From an uncultured Vibrio sp. (lineage in GTDB: Bacteria > Pseudomonadota > Gammaproteobacteria > Enterobacterales > Vibrionaceae), in contig NZ_CANLBV010000019.1 of NCBI RefSeq assembly GCF_947488985.1, forward strand, positions 1 through 61,803: DNA of 61,803 nucleotides, given 5' to 3'. Below are positions 10,319 through 21,155 of the stretch, in pieces (position 1 is the first letter of the stretch; each line of letters begins with the position of its first letter). Below the pieces are notes generated by a model. That model had not been told where the DNA came from. It was given only the letters and a program-made list of their open reading frames with translations, and did no database searches. The position numbers and the translations under genes were made by a program.

Positions 10319-11731
10319 TTAAAGTTCACGAATATCGACAAAGTGACCAGCAATCGCTGCTGCTGCAGCCATTGCAGGGCTAACTAGGTGCGTACGACCA
10401 TCACGGCCTTGGCGACCTTCGAAGTTACGGTTGGATGTAGAAGCACAGCGCTCTTGTGGGCCTAAACGGTCATTGTTCATCGCAAGACACATCGAGCAGC
10501 CCGGCAAACGCCATTCGAAGCCTGCTTCTTTGAAGATGATATCCAAACCTTCGGCTTCTGCTTGTGCTTTTACTTGCTCTGAACCCGGAACAATAAGCGC
10601 TTGCACATGTTTTGCAACTTGGCGACCTTTCGCTACCAATGCAGCCGCGCGCATGTCTTCGATACGAGAGTTTGTACAAGAGCCCACGAACACTTTATCG
10701 ACGTTGTAATCAGACAGAGATTTACCCGCTTCCAAGCCCATGTAAGCCAATGCTTTTTCAGCCGATGCCTTTTCAACAGGGTCAGAGAAGCTTTCTGGTG
10801 CAGGGATTGGTGTGTCTACCGAGATAACCTGACCTGGGTTTGTGCCCCAAGTAACTTGTGGCTTGATGTCGGCCGCTTCTAGCGTCACAACCGCATCGAA
10901 CTCTGCGTCAGCATCGCTTTTCAATGTGTTCCAGTATTCGATTGCTGCGTCTAAGTCTTCGCCTTGTGGAGAGAACTTACGACCTTTGATGTACTCGTAT
11001 GTGGTTGCATCCGGTGCAATTAGACCAGCTTTAGCACCTAGCTCAATGGCCATGTTACATACCGTCATACGACCTTCCATCGTAAGGTCGGTGATCGCTT
11101 CACCACAGAATTCAACCACGTAGCCAGTACCGCCAGCAGCCGTTGTCTTACCGATGATCGCCAATACGATATCTTTTGCTGTAATGCCTTCAGCGACTTT
11201 ACCTTTTACCTCGATCTTCATGGTTTTAGCGCGCGCTTGTTTTAGCGTTTGAGTGGCTAGAACGTGCTCTACTTCTGAAGTGCCGATACCGAATGCTAAT
11301 GAACCAAATGCACCGTGGGTTGCAGTGTGCGAGTCACCACATACGATGGTCATGCCCGGTAGTGTAATACCTAGCTCAGGCCCCATAACGTGCACAATAC
11401 CTTGGTATTTGTGGTTTAGGTCGTAAAGGGTGACACCAAATTCTTCACAGTTCTTCGATAGCGTTTCCATTTGGATACGAGCCATCTCGCCTGAAGCGTT
11501 AATGTCTTTGGTTTGTGTCGATACGTTGTGATCCATGGTCGCAAAGGTTTTACCAACTTGGCGAACTGGACGGCCTTTTTCACGTAAGCCATCAAAGGCT
11601 TGAGGTGAGGTGACTTCGTGAACTAAGTGGCGGTCAATATAAAGGATCGGGTTTTCGCCTTCCGCTGCTACTGCAACGTGCGCGTCGTAAACTTTTTCGT
11701 ATAAGGTTTTTGCTTGCTGATTTGTCGACAT
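10319..11731 (-). CDS. leuC: 3-isopropylmalate dehydratase large subunit LeuC
   Basis: Catalytic aconitase-type [4Fe-4S] subunit pairing with LeuD. The 470 residues contain the cluster cysteines in VGSCTNSR and [10 protein letters not shown], plus the substrate-binding [15 protein letters not shown] block. The length is typical. It is followed closely by leuD and preceded by a 117 bp gap after leuB in which I see no gene. Confidence 0.97.
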   Translation of the reverse strand: MSTNQQAKTLYEKVYDAHVAVAAEGENPILYIDRHLVHEVTSPQAFDGLREKGRPVRQVGKTFATMDHNVSTQTKDINASGEMARIQMETLSKNCEEFGVTLYDLNHKYQGIVHVMGPELGITLPGMTIVCGDSHTATHGAFGSLAFGIGTSEVEHVLATQTLKQARAKTMKIEVKGKVAEGITAKDIVLAIIGKTTAAGGTGYVVEFCGEAITDLTMEGRMTVCNMAIELGAKAGLIAPDATTYEYIKGRKFSPQGEDLDAAIEYWNTLKSDADAEFDAVVTLEAADIKPQVTWGTNPGQVISVDTPIPAPESFSDPVEKASAEKALAYMGLEAGKSLSDYNVDKVFVGSCTNSRIEDMRAAALVAKGRQVAKHVQALIVPGSEQVKAQAEAEGLDIIFKEAGFEWRLPGCSMCLAMNNDRLGPQERCASTSNRNFEGRQGRDGRTHLVSPAMAAAAAIAGHFVDIREL

Positions 11732-11848
11732 AGCGTTTCTTCCTAGGGAGCATCAGTCCCAGTGTTTGTTTCGAGCCAGGCCATACGATACGCGTTGACT
11801 TGGCTTGATATTATTCTTATGTACTTGTTTCTAATCGGAGCATTTAGC

Positions 11849-12949
<1,101 letters not shown>

Positions 12950-13035
12950 TTAATTCTTGTTACTGAGCGATTAGCTCTTTTAAATTTTGTCCCTAGAGCC
13001 AACAACATCGGCTCTAAGGCGCTGTTATTGGGTGT

Positions 13036-14583
13036 TTAAACGGCTGCGATTTTTTGCTGCTTCATTTCTGCAATGGTGTCTGCTCGCTGAATGCTATTGA
13101 TCACGTGCAATAGCGCTTGACCAGAGGCTTCGACGATATCGGTTGAAACGCCAGTACCGTGGTACTTACGGCCTTTATAGTTGGCAATAATATCTGCTTG
13201 GCCTAAGCCATCTTCGCCTTCGCCTTTAGCGGTAAGATCGAATTTATCCAACGCAATGTCGTAGCCCGTTAAGCGGTAGATACATTGGTATAAAGCATCA
13301 ACAGGGCCGTTACCGACCGCGGCTTCGCATTTCTCTTCGTCACCACATTGCAGCTTGATGCTGGTGGTCGACATAACACTACCAGATTGTACGCTTAGGT
13401 AGTTAAGTTTATAGAAGTCATCTTCGTCGCGTAGATTCGCGAAATGCATCAGCGATTCTAGGTCGTAATCGAAGACTTGGCCCTTGCGGTCAGCCAGCTT
13501 TAAGAAGTCTTCATACAATGAATCTAGGTTGTACTCATTGTCTTTATAACCCATTGCATCCATGTGGCTCTTAACGGCAGCACGACCACTGCGGCTGGTT
13601 AGGTTCAATGCTTTGTTTTTTAAGCCAATCGATTCAGGGGTCATGATCTCGTAAGTGTTCTTGTTCTTCAGCATGCCATCTTGGTGAATACCGGAAGAGT
13701 GGCTGAATGCGTTAGCACCAACAATCGCTTTGTTGTCTTGAATTGGCATGTGGCAAAGCTGGCTCACTAACTTACTGGTACGGTGAATCTCTTTGTGATC
13801 CAAACCAGTATGAACACCCAATAGCTCTTGACGAGTTTTGATGATCATCGCAATTTCTTCTAACGAACAGTTACCGGCACGTTCACCGATACCATTGATT
13901 GTGCCTTCAACTTGACGAGCACCCGCTTGAACAGCGGCAATCGAGTTAGCAACCGACATACCTAAGTCATCGTGACAGTGAACCGAGATGATCGCTTGAT
14001 CAATGTTAGGTACGCGATTGAATAGCGTTTGGATGATGCCACCAAATTCATTCGGTACTGTATAGCCAACGGTGTCCGGAATATTGATGGTTTTTGCGCC
14101 CGCGTTGATAGCCGCTTCAACCATACGACATAGGTTGTCGATAGGGGTACGACCTGCATCTTCACAAGAAAACTCAACGTCGTCGGTGTAGTTACGCGCA
14201 TGTTTCACCGCTTTCACTGCCATCTCGACTACGTCGTCGTAGCTGCGACGTAATTTGTCTTGTACGTGTACTGTCGATGTCGAAATGAAAGTATGAATAC
14301 GGAACTGTTCTGCCACTTTTAGCGCTTCTGCGGCCGCGTCGATGTCTTTAGCTACGGCACGAGAAAGGCCACAGATACGGCTGTTTTTGATGTTCTTTGC
14401 AATGGTTTGCACTGACTCAAAGTCGCCGGGTGATGACACAGGGAAGCCCGCTTCAATCACATCCACACCCAGTCTTTCAAGTGCATAAGCGATCTGTAAT
14501 TTCTCTTTTACCGTTAGGCTTGCAGCCAATGCTTGCTCGCCATCACGTAAGGTCGTGTCAAAAATTATCACTTGATCGTTCAT
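13036..14583 (-). CDS. leuA: 2-isopropylmalate synthase LeuA
   Basis: Condenses acetyl-CoA with 2-ketoisovalerate, the committed and leucine-inhibited step. The 515 residues include the signature DTTLRDGEQ, the metal-binding HCHDDLGMS segment, HSSGIHQDG, and a C-terminal allosteric domain (about 390-515). It is the first structural gene of the operon, downstream of the leuL leader and attenuator. Confidence 0.97.
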   Translation of the reverse strand: MNDQVIIFDTTLRDGEQALAASLTVKEKLQIAYALERLGVDVIEAGFPVSSPGDFESVQTIAKNIKNSRICGLSRAVAKDIDAAAEALKVAEQFRIHTFISTSTVHVQDKLRRSYDDVVEMAVKAVKHARNYTDDVEFSCEDAGRTPIDNLCRMVEAAINAGAKTINIPDTVGYTVPNEFGGIIQTLFNRVPNIDQAIISVHCHDDLGMSVANSIAAVQAGARQVEGTINGIGERAGNCSLEEIAMIIKTRQELLGVHTGLDHKEIHRTSKLVSQLCHMPIQDNKAIVGANAFSHSSGIHQDGMLKNKNTYEIMTPESIGLKNKALNLTSRSGRAAVKSHMDAMGYKDNEYNLDSLYEDFLKLADRKGQVFDYDLESLMHFANLRDEDDFYKLNYLSVQSGSVMSTTSIKLQCGDEEKCEAAVGNGPVDALYQCIYRLTGYDIALDKFDLTAKGEGEDGLGQADIIANYKGRKYHGTGVSTDIVEASGQALLHVINSIQRADTIAEMKQQKIAAV

Positions 14584-14663
14584 GGGTGCTTCCTTATATC
14601 GATAATCAATCGATTGCTATCCAAATTATTATTAAGAATGATGTTCTTTAAAAAGTGTCAGTC

Positions 14664-14690
14664 ACAAAAAAACCCGCTCAGCGCGGGTTT
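14664..14690 (-). terminator. Leucine operon attenuator
   Basis: On the minus strand AAACCCGC-GCTGA-GCGGGTTT is followed by a run of seven T, giving an intrinsic terminator between the leader peptide gene and leuA. The sequence GCGCGGG, which overlaps the leuL stop (14723-14729), can pair with the CCCGCGC of the 5' arm as an alternative structure. That is the arrangement expected for translation-controlled attenuation. Confidence 0.85.
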
Positions 14691-14719
14691 TAATATTTGT
14701 GTAGTTCTTGACCCACAAC

Positions 14720-14782
14720 TTACCCGCGCGATTGATTCACGATAAGGAGAAGTTTCAGCAGTCGAGAAGAAGAAAAAATCAT
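14720..14782 (-). CDS. leuL: leu operon leader peptide
   Basis: A 20-residue ORF reading MIFSSSRLLKLLLIVNQSRG, with five Leu codons in a six-codon span (CTG CTG AAA CTT CTC CTT), sits 30 bp before the attenuator stem. Ribosome stalling at these codons when charged Leu-tRNA is scarce would favour the anti-terminator. Its sequence differs from the E. coli LeuL peptide, but position, leucine cluster and downstream terminator all fit. It is too short for routine gene callers. Confidence 0.85.
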   Translation of the reverse strand: MIFSSSRLLKLLLIVNQSRG

Positions 14783-15104
14783 TACACAAATATCCGTAAA
14801 TAAACTGTTAACACCATATTTACCGTAATTTATTCTTAGCGTCAAACAAGAAAATCCAATATCAGTGTGCGTCGACGGTGTTTTCGTTTTGTTTGTGCTG
14901 CTTATTGGTTTGTTTGTGGTTTTATCATCTACAGGCGGTTTTTTTGTTGGGGGGTTAGTTTATCGTTTGTCATATGTGCAGGTTAAAGCTTTGTAGTAAA
15001 TCTTTTTGCTAGAGCAATTTACTAAAAAGTAAGGTGCATGGATCAATTAATTAATCACTTGATGAAATAGTGGGTAATTAATCTTCTATTGTTATGCGTA
15101 TTTA
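14783..15104. promoter_or_regulatory. Intergenic region: leu promoter side and tetR upstream side
   Basis: AT-rich non-coding DNA between leuL and the tetR operator. It must hold the minus-strand leu promoter and possibly a plus-strand tetR promoter, but I do not see unambiguous -35/-10 pairs. No ORF or repeat was recognised. Confidence 0.45.
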
Positions 15105-15138
15105 TCCCTATAATTAATCAAATGATTAATTATAGGGA
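15105..15138. promoter_or_regulatory. 34 bp palindrome, probable TetR operator
   Basis: Two perfect 16 bp arms (TCCCTATAATTAATCA and its complement) flank a central AA. The palindrome ends 12 bp before the tetR start codon. Size, symmetry and position fit an autoregulatory operator for the adjacent TetR-type repressor of the efflux operon. Confidence 0.75.
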
Positions 15139-15150
15139 TGGGTTTACACC

Positions 15151-15804
15151 ATGACGGCACGAAAACCAGGACGACCTCAACAAACCCTAGACGTTCGGCA
15201 GTTATTGATTGAGCATGCTCGAGATCTGTTTGTGGTTCAGCCATACGATAAGGTATCGACGCGTTTGATTGCAGAACGAGCGGGTGTGAATATTGCGATG
15301 ATCCGCTATTACTTTGGCAGTAAGGCTGGGTTATTTGAGGCGATGCTGCGTGAGACTCTGCGACCGATGCAAGTGCAAATGCAGAGGCTAGTGGAAGAAA
15401 GCAGTCATGAGAACTTTCTTGACTTGATGCGTACCTACTACAGAGAGATGGTAAAGATACCTAAGTTCCCTCGCTTGGTTGCTCAGGTGATGAATATGCC
15501 CCCTTCAGACGTGCAGCGAGAGCTGCTAGAAAAAGTCTATCTTGATGTGACCAAACCCGCGCAAGACGTCATCTTTGAAAAACTCGGACAACAGGGCATC
15601 TTAAAGCCGAATGTCGATCCACAACTGTGCCGCGTTTCGTATATCAGCTTAATGGTGTTTCCTTTTATTGCGCCGATCCCTTTACTGGCGATGCATGGCA
15701 TTGAAGTGAATGAAGCATTTCTTAATCGTTTAATCGAACACAATATCCAATTGATGACCGGAGGCTTTATCAACGCCCCGAGCCTTTCACCCTCGCAGGA
15801 ATAA
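15151..15804 (+). CDS. TetR/AcrR-family transcriptional regulator
   Basis: 217 residues. The N-terminal helix-turn-helix spans about 15-60 (VSTRLIAERAGVNIAMIRYYFGSKAGLFEAML), followed by a longer ligand-binding domain of no recognised specificity. It is the first gene of an apparent operon with the RND pump: five bases separate its stop from the adaptor gene. With the 34 bp palindrome just upstream, it most likely represses its own operon until an efflux substrate binds. Confidence 0.9.
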   Translation: MTARKPGRPQQTLDVRQLLIEHARDLFVVQPYDKVSTRLIAERAGVNIAMIRYYFGSKAGLFEAMLRETLRPMQVQMQRLVEESSHENFLDLMRTYYREMVKIPKFPRLVAQVMNMPPSDVQRELLEKVYLDVTKPAQDVIFEKLGQQGILKPNVDPQLCRVSYISLMVFPFIAPIPLLAMHGIEVNEAFLNRLIEHNIQLMTGGFINAPSLSPSQE

Positions 15805-15809
15805 ACCTC

Positions 15810-17147
15810 ATGAAAATAAATAAAAAGTTACTCTTTTTTCCAGCTTTGTCGGTTGGGATCATCGGCCTTGTTGCAGCGATCAACCTTAAGCCTGATTTAC
15901 CAACCAAGCCCGCAGGAGATAGAGCGCGATTAGTCGAAACCGTGAGCCTAGAGCAGCAACGAATGGCCCCTTTAGCGGTGGGCTTTGGCAAAGTGGTGCC
16001 AAAACTTGAGTGGAAAGCGATTGCAGAGGTTACCGGACAGATTGTTTACCGCCATCCGGATCTTGAAAAAGGGCAGGTGATCCCGGCAGGTACTGTAGTG
16101 CTGAAAGTAGACCCATTGGATTATGAACTGAAATTGATACAGGCTGAGGCGGATCTAAAATCCAGTCAAATTTCATTGGCGAAACTGAATCAAGAAGAAG
16201 AAAACCTTAATCAGACCCTTAAGATCGAAAAGAATCGTTTAGTGATCAGCAATAAAGAGCTGCAACGCAAACAAGATCTGCGTAAGAAAGGGCTTAACTC
16301 CCAATCTGATGTCGATCTACAGCAGCAAAGCGCGCTCTCTCAACAGAAATTGGTGTTAGATATTGCTAACCAAATTATCTTAATACCGGATGAAAAACGA
16401 GTCGCACAAGCGGTTGTTAAGGTTAATGAGTCTAAGGTAAAAGAAGCGCAACGCGCCCTCGATAAAACCACCATCACGTTACCCAAAGCAATGAGGATTT
16501 CTCTGGTTGATGTTGAGGAAAATCAGGTGGTTAATCTACAGCAAGAGATGTTTATTGCTCACGGAATCGACGTGATGGAAGTGGAGGCGCAACTTTCTAT
16601 TCATGATATGCAAACTTTAGCCTCTAGCTTCAGTCAATTCTCACGCGATGCGGCAGGGATCCCGACCCCGAATCAAGCGCCAATCAAAGCCAGTATCCAG
16701 CTCAATAGCGGCAGCCTTAATGTGAGCTGGCCTGCGAAGGTGGCAAGGATCAGCGAAACCGTAGATGAAAACCAAGCGACGGCAGGGATCATTCTAGAGA
16801 TCGTTCAAGATTATTCGCAGCTGCAGCCAGACAGTGCAACGCCGCTAGTCAACGGTATGTTCGTGAAAGCTGAGATCGAGGGTGTTGCGAACCTGAGTTG
16901 GGTTGTTCCTGAGCGAGCACTGCATGGTGATAAGGTGTATCTGATGGATGACAGTCAGCGCTTGCAAGTGGTGAAGGTTGAAGTACTTTATCGCAGAGAT
17001 AATCAAGTGGTTGTCAGTGGCGAACTACACACTGGAGACAAACTGGTTCTTAATGATGTTCTGCCAGCCATCGAAGGCATGTTACTGAAAGAATCGAACT
17101 CTAAAGAGGCTGAGCTTGGATCTGATACTCAGGAGACTGCGTCATGA
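15810..17147 (+). CDS. RND efflux periplasmic adaptor (HlyD/MFP family)
   Basis: Membrane fusion protein linking an RND pump to an outer-membrane channel. The 445 residues start with a single transmembrane anchor (about 8-26) and no lipobox. They continue with a lipoyl half-motif (AEVTGQIVYRHPDLEKGQVI), a coiled-coil hairpin (about 105-215) and a beta-barrel/membrane-proximal region. Its last codons overlap the pump gene (ATGA). No outer-membrane partner is encoded nearby, so a general TolC is presumably used. Confidence 0.9.
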   Translation: MKINKKLLFFPALSVGIIGLVAAINLKPDLPTKPAGDRARLVETVSLEQQRMAPLAVGFGKVVPKLEWKAIAEVTGQIVYRHPDLEKGQVIPAGTVVLKVDPLDYELKLIQAEADLKSSQISLAKLNQEEENLNQTLKIEKNRLVISNKELQRKQDLRKKGLNSQSDVDLQQQSALSQQKLVLDIANQIILIPDEKRVAQAVVKVNESKVKEAQRALDKTTITLPKAMRISLVDVEENQVVNLQQEMFIAHGIDVMEVEAQLSIHDMQTLASSFSQFSRDAAGIPTPNQAPIKASIQLNSGSLNVSWPAKVARISETVDENQATAGIILEIVQDYSQLQPDSATPLVNGMFVKAEIEGVANLSWVVPERALHGDKVYLMDDSQRLQVVKVEVLYRRDNQVVVSGELHTGDKLVLNDVLPAIEGMLLKESNSKEAELGSDTQETAS

Positions 17148-20100
17148 TCAAGTTTTTCTCTAGGCACCCAACCGCAGCCAACCTATTGATGCTGGGGTTG
17201 CTGATCTTGGGTTTAGGATCACTCTCAACCATTAAACGTGAGACTTTCCCAGCTTATGATCCACCGTATATTATGGCGGCTATCGTTTACCCCGGCGCTT
17301 CCCCACAAGAAGTGGAAGAGAGCCTGTGTGTGCGAATGGAAGATGCCGTAGACGGTTTAGCCAATATTGAAGAGACTCAGTGTGAAGCGATCGAAGGCAG
17401 CGCCCGTTTAATTCTCAAGCTAAATGAGAAAGCTGATATCGGGCGAATGCTGGTCGATGTGCAAACTCAGATCAACTCGATTAATGACTTCCCAACTGAG
17501 ATTGAATCGCCTGTGGTTCAGGAGCTGGATTGGAATGAACCGGTTGTGGATATTGCGATTACCGCAGAAACTTCGTGGCCAGAACTCAAGGCCTATGCCG
17601 AAGAGCTTAAGCGCACCATGAAGCTGGATTACGACGTCTCCCTGGTTGAGGTGAGTGGCTTCTCTGATCACCAATATCGCGTTGAGTTGGATACCCAAGC
17701 GGTGCGTCAGCTGGGCTTAAGTATCGGTGAGATTGCGGATCAGATTGGCCGTCAGAATGTCAAGTTACCGAGCGGTAACGTTGAAACACCAGACAAAAAC
17801 TTCCTGATTCGTTTTGACGAGAGGAGAATTAGTCCGCTTGATCTCGAAAGTATTGTGGTGGGCTCTGCGCCGAATGGTTCTGTGATTCGTTTGAGGGACA
17901 TTGCCAAAATCACCGACCGTTTTGAGCTTGATGAGCAGAAGGTGTTGTTTGATGGTAAACCGTCAGCCCTACTCAAGATCAGTAAAAACAAAGAAGATGA
18001 TGCGCTACGCATTAAAGAGAACGTAACGCGATTCGTTGAAGACCAAAGCGCGATAGCCCCTGATGGGGTGACGCTGCAAATGACCAACGATCTCTCCTCT
18101 GTACTTTGGGATCGTCTGACCATGATGGTGAGCAATGGTTGGCAAGGGATTGTGTTGGTGTTTGCCACTATGTGGTTATTCTTCAGCTTACGCTATTCAT
18201 TCTGGGTGGCTGCCGGTCTGCCGGTCGCCTTCCTCGGTGGGTTGTTCTTAATGGCAAATCTGGGCTTATCGGTCAATATCATGTCACTGGTCGGCTTGTT
18301 GATGGCGATAGGGATTATGATGGATGACGCGATCGTGATCGCCGAATCGATCGCCTCGCATTTAGATAGGGGGCAAAGCGTTGATGATGCGGTGTACAAC
18401 GGCGTTAAGAAAGTGCTGCCGGGTGTGCTTTCATCATTCTTAACCACAGTGTGTATTTTCGGTAGCTTACTGTTTCTGGATGGGGAAATGGGGGCAGTGC
18501 TCAAAGCGGTGCCTCAGGTGCTGATCTTGGTGCTGTCTTTAAGTTTAATCGAAGCCTTCTTGATCTTGCCCAATCACCTGTCGCATTCATTGCACAAAGA
18601 AAATAAAGACAAGCCAGCGCTGCGTTTTAAGGTGGTGTTGCTTGAGAAGTTCGAGCATTTCCGTAACACCACCTTGATGCACATGGTCGAGAAGGTGGTG
18701 ACATTCCGCTACGCCTTCATGGGAGGCGTATTGACGCTGTTGCTGCTCTCCATCGCCTTGATTGCAGGCGGGGTTGTGAAATTTCAGCCTTTCCCTGAGC
18801 TGGATGGTGATATCGCGGAGGCTCGTATTATTCTACCGCCGGGTGCATCGCTGTCACAAACCGAGCGCGTGGTCGACAAAATTGTCGCGTCTGCTGAGCG
18901 CTTGAATAAGCAATGGAGCGAAGAGGTTGAAGGGGGCAATACACTGGTTGAGCATATTACCAGCCAGTTTAATGCCAATGCCGATGCTAATGAGTCGGGC
19001 CCACACTTAGCCACCATTCGCTTAGACTTACGTGGTGCAGAGAGCCGTAACACGGTTATCGATGACTTTATTAATGCATGGCGAGAGGACATTGGCGATC
19101 TTGCCGACCCTATCTCACTCGTGTTCAAACAGCCGACGATGGGCCCGGGTGGTCGGGCTATCGAAATCCGAGCCAAACATGATGATCTAAGCGCGCTGAA
19201 ATCCGCTTCCTTAGATATTCAAGAGTACCTTAATGAGTTTGATGGGGTACATGGTGTGCTGGATGACATGCGCATGGGTAAAGAGGAAATTCTGGTCAAG
19301 TTGCGCCCTGGAGCGGAAACCTACAATGTTAACGGGCAGATGATTGCGTCTCAATTGCGTGCTGCTTTCTTTGGCCAGACGGCGGATGAGATCCAAATCG
19401 GCGTTGAGAATATCTCGATTGAGGTGCGTCTTGATAAAGAGCAAGCGGGGGATTTGCAGCAGTTAGCCAACTTCCCAATCATTACCGCAGATGGCAGCCA
19501 AATCCCATTAGCCACATTGGCAACATTAGACTTTCAGCGTAACTATGTGCGTATCCAGCGCATTGATGGGCTGAGAACCATCAGTATCTTTGGTGATATT
19601 GATAATAAAAAAGCCAGCTCTTCAGCAATTTTGGCCCAGTTCCAAAAAGATGAAGCCGCTAAGCTTATTCAAAAATACCCGGGCCTACGCTTTGATTTCG
19701 AAGGCGAAGCCAAGGATGCCGCGAAGACCGGATCGTCAATGGGTAAAGGGTTTTTACTGGGCTTGTTCGGTGTATTTGCGATTCTGAGTTATCAATTTAG
19801 AAGTTACTTGGAACCGGTTGTGGTGATGCTGGCGATTCCACTGGCCTTTATTGGCGTGGTGGTGGGCCACTGGTTGCTCGGGCACTCATTGAGTATGCCG
19901 AGCATGATGGGCTTTGTGTCGCTGGCCGGGATTGTGGTCAATGATTCCATCTTGCTGGTGCAGTACATTCGTCACCATGTCGATGAGGGAGACAGCGTGC
20001 ATGACTCCGTGGTGAAAGCCAGTCGTGAGCGTTTCCGGGCGGTATTTTTAACCTCGATGACCACCGCTGCTGGTTTGTTACCGCTACTGACCGAAACTAG

Positions 20101-20251
20101 CCTTCAGGCTCAGGTTATCCAACCTCTGGTTATCTCGATCGTGTTTGGTATATTTGCTTCCACCTTGTTGGTGCTGTTTATGATCCCTGCCGCTTACGCA
20201 ATACTGGCGGATTTTGGTTTAGTCAAAAAACACCAGCCCCTGGCTCTATAG
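17144..20251 (+). CDS. RND-family efflux transporter, inner-membrane permease
   Basis: Proton-driven inner-membrane pump. The 1035 residues have the AcrB-type layout: TM1 near the N-terminus, two large periplasmic loops, and two six-helix blocks. The proton-relay acidic pair is visible in TM4 (GIMMDDAIVIAE), and the second half has the GIVVNDSILLVQ motif. It is distinct from the CusA-like metal pump at 53118. Substrate is unknown; regulation is probably by the TetR gene two positions upstream. Confidence 0.92.
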   Translation: MIKFFSRHPTAANLLMLGLLILGLGSLSTIKRETFPAYDPPYIMAAIVYPGASPQEVEESLCVRMEDAVDGLANIEETQCEAIEGSARLILKLNEKADIGRMLVDVQTQINSINDFPTEIESPVVQELDWNEPVVDIAITAETSWPELKAYAEELKRTMKLDYDVSLVEVSGFSDHQYRVELDTQAVRQLGLSIGEIADQIGRQNVKLPSGNVETPDKNFLIRFDERRISPLDLESIVVGSAPNGSVIRLRDIAKITDRFELDEQKVLFDGKPSALLKISKNKEDDALRIKENVTRFVEDQSAIAPDGVTLQMTNDLSSVLWDRLTMMVSNGWQGIVLVFATMWLFFSLRYSFWVAAGLPVAFLGGLFLMANLGLSVNIMSLVGLLMAIGIMMDDAIVIAESIASHLDRGQSVDDAVYNGVKKVLPGVLSSFLTTVCIFGSLLFLDGEMGAVLKAVPQVLILVLSLSLIEAFLILPNHLSHSLHKENKDKPALRFKVVLLEKFEHFRNTTLMHMVEKVVTFRYAFMGGVLTLLLLSIALIAGGVVKFQPFPELDGDIAEARIILPPGASLSQTERVVDKIVASAERLNKQWSEEVEGGNTLVEHITSQFNANADANESGPHLATIRLDLRGAESRNTVIDDFINAWREDIGDLADPISLVFKQPTMGPGGRAIEIRAKHDDLSALKSASLDIQEYLNEFDGVHGVLDDMRMGKEEILVKLRPGAETYNVNGQMIASQLRAAFFGQTADEIQIGVENISIEVRLDKEQAGDLQQLANFPIITADGSQIPLATLATLDFQRNYVRIQRIDGLRTISIFGDIDNKKASSSAILAQFQKDEAAKLIQKYPGLRFDFEGEAKDAAKTGSSMGKGFLLGLFGVFAILSYQFRSYLEPVVVMLAIPLAFIGVVVGHWLLGHSLSMPSMMGFVSLAGIVVNDSILLVQYIRHHVDEGDSVHDSVVKASRERFRAVFLTSMTTAAGLLPLLTETSLQAQVIQPLVISIVFGIFASTLLVLFMIPAAYAILADFGLVKKHQPLAL

Positions 20252-20287
20252 CTGAGGAGGGCGATAGAGGTACCAAGACTCAGAGAA

Positions 20288-20320
20288 ACATAAAGCGGCC
20301 TTAGGTCGCTTTATGTTTAT
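20288..20320 (+). terminator. Terminator-like hairpin after the RND operon
   Basis: ACATAAAGCG / CGCTTTATGT stem with a nine-base loop, 36 bp after the permease stop. The T-run is short (TTTAT), so it may be a weak terminator. Confidence 0.6.
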
Positions 20321-20360
20321 GGGCTAGCGGATGATTGGTATGAGCTAGCTAATGAGCTGT

Positions 20361-20460
20361 TGCTACTCTATTGCTAAAGTTGTCACGCTATCGCTAAAGT
20401 TGTCACGCTATCGCTAAAGTTGTCACGCTATCGCTAAAGTTGTCACTCTATCGCTAAAGT
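20361..20460. repeat. 20 bp tandem repeat, five copies
   Basis: The unit TGTCACGCTATCGCTAAAGT occurs three times exactly, with two flanking variant copies (TGCTACTCTATTGCTAAAGT first, TGTCACTCTATCGCTAAAGT last) and a decayed sixth after 20460. It lies in the non-coding gap between the RND operon and the PAP2 gene. There are no spacers, so it is not a CRISPR array. Confidence 0.95.
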
Positions 20461-20575
20461 TGCCAGCCTATCCGCCGCTGCAAATTTCATTTTAGTTCAT
20501 TCAAAACGTCACTTAACTGTCATTTGTTGAGCATAACTTGAGCCTTAACTGAATAAGGATTGTTAAGGATCTCGT

Positions 20576-21100
20576 ATGCGTACTATCGAACCTATTGTCC
20601 GTTGGGATGTGGCATTTTCTGTCTTCTGTTTAAAGCACCGTTTTAGTGGGCAACATGCCACGCTCAGCAAAGCGGTATCCCATACTGGCGATGGTCACCT
20701 TTACGTATTGATTGCCTTGATTGCGCTGCTGGGCGATAGCAAAACAGGCAGCCATTTTTTTATGGTCGGCTTGGCAGCCTTTGTCATCGAATTGCCTATC
20801 TACTGGCTTGCTAAAAACACCCTCAAGCGTCGTAGACCAGCTGAATTCTCTTCACTGCTTCACTCTCATATTGTGCCCTCGGATAAATACAGCCTACCGT
20901 CTGGACATGCCGCAGCGGCTTTTGTGATGGCGACCTTGATTGGTCATTTTTATCCGAGCCTATACCCCTTTAGCTTGGTTTGGGCGACCGCGATTGCGGG
21001 ATCTCGAATTCTACTTGGGGTGCACTTTTTAACCGATGTACTGATTGGTGCAGCCTTAGGCATGGCTTGTACTAGCCTTGCTATCCATTTGATTTTGTAA
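20576..21100 (+). CDS. PAP2-family membrane phosphatase
   Basis: Integral membrane phosphatase of the type-2 phosphatidic acid phosphatase family, acting on lipid phosphates such as undecaprenyl pyrophosphate or phosphatidylglycerophosphate. The 174 residues carry all three catalytic motifs: KNTLKRRRP, the PSGH segment in SLPSGHAAAAF, and GSRILLGVHFLTDV. Several hydrophobic helices surround them. The next gene, 55 bp downstream, is a glycosyltransferase, which suggests a shared envelope-lipid role. The substrate is not known. Confidence 0.88.
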   Translation: MRTIEPIVRWDVAFSVFCLKHRFSGQHATLSKAVSHTGDGHLYVLIALIALLGDSKTGSHFFMVGLAAFVIELPIYWLAKNTLKRRRPAEFSSLLHSHIVPSDKYSLPSGHAAAAFVMATLIGHFYPSLYPFSLVWATAIAGSRILLGVHFLTDVLIGAALGMACTSLAIHLIL

Positions 21101-21155
21101 TTATTTGGCCGGCAATCATCGTTGAACCGTAAGCGGCCACTTTAAAGGAATATCT

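Noticed and set aside
10431..11123. Plus-strand ORFs inside leuC
   Set aside because: They are antisense to a strongly conserved gene, have no domain resemblance, and reflect codon bias of leuC.
20361..20460. Possible CRISPR array
   Set aside because: The repeats are directly adjacent with no spacers and no cas genes are present anywhere in the window.
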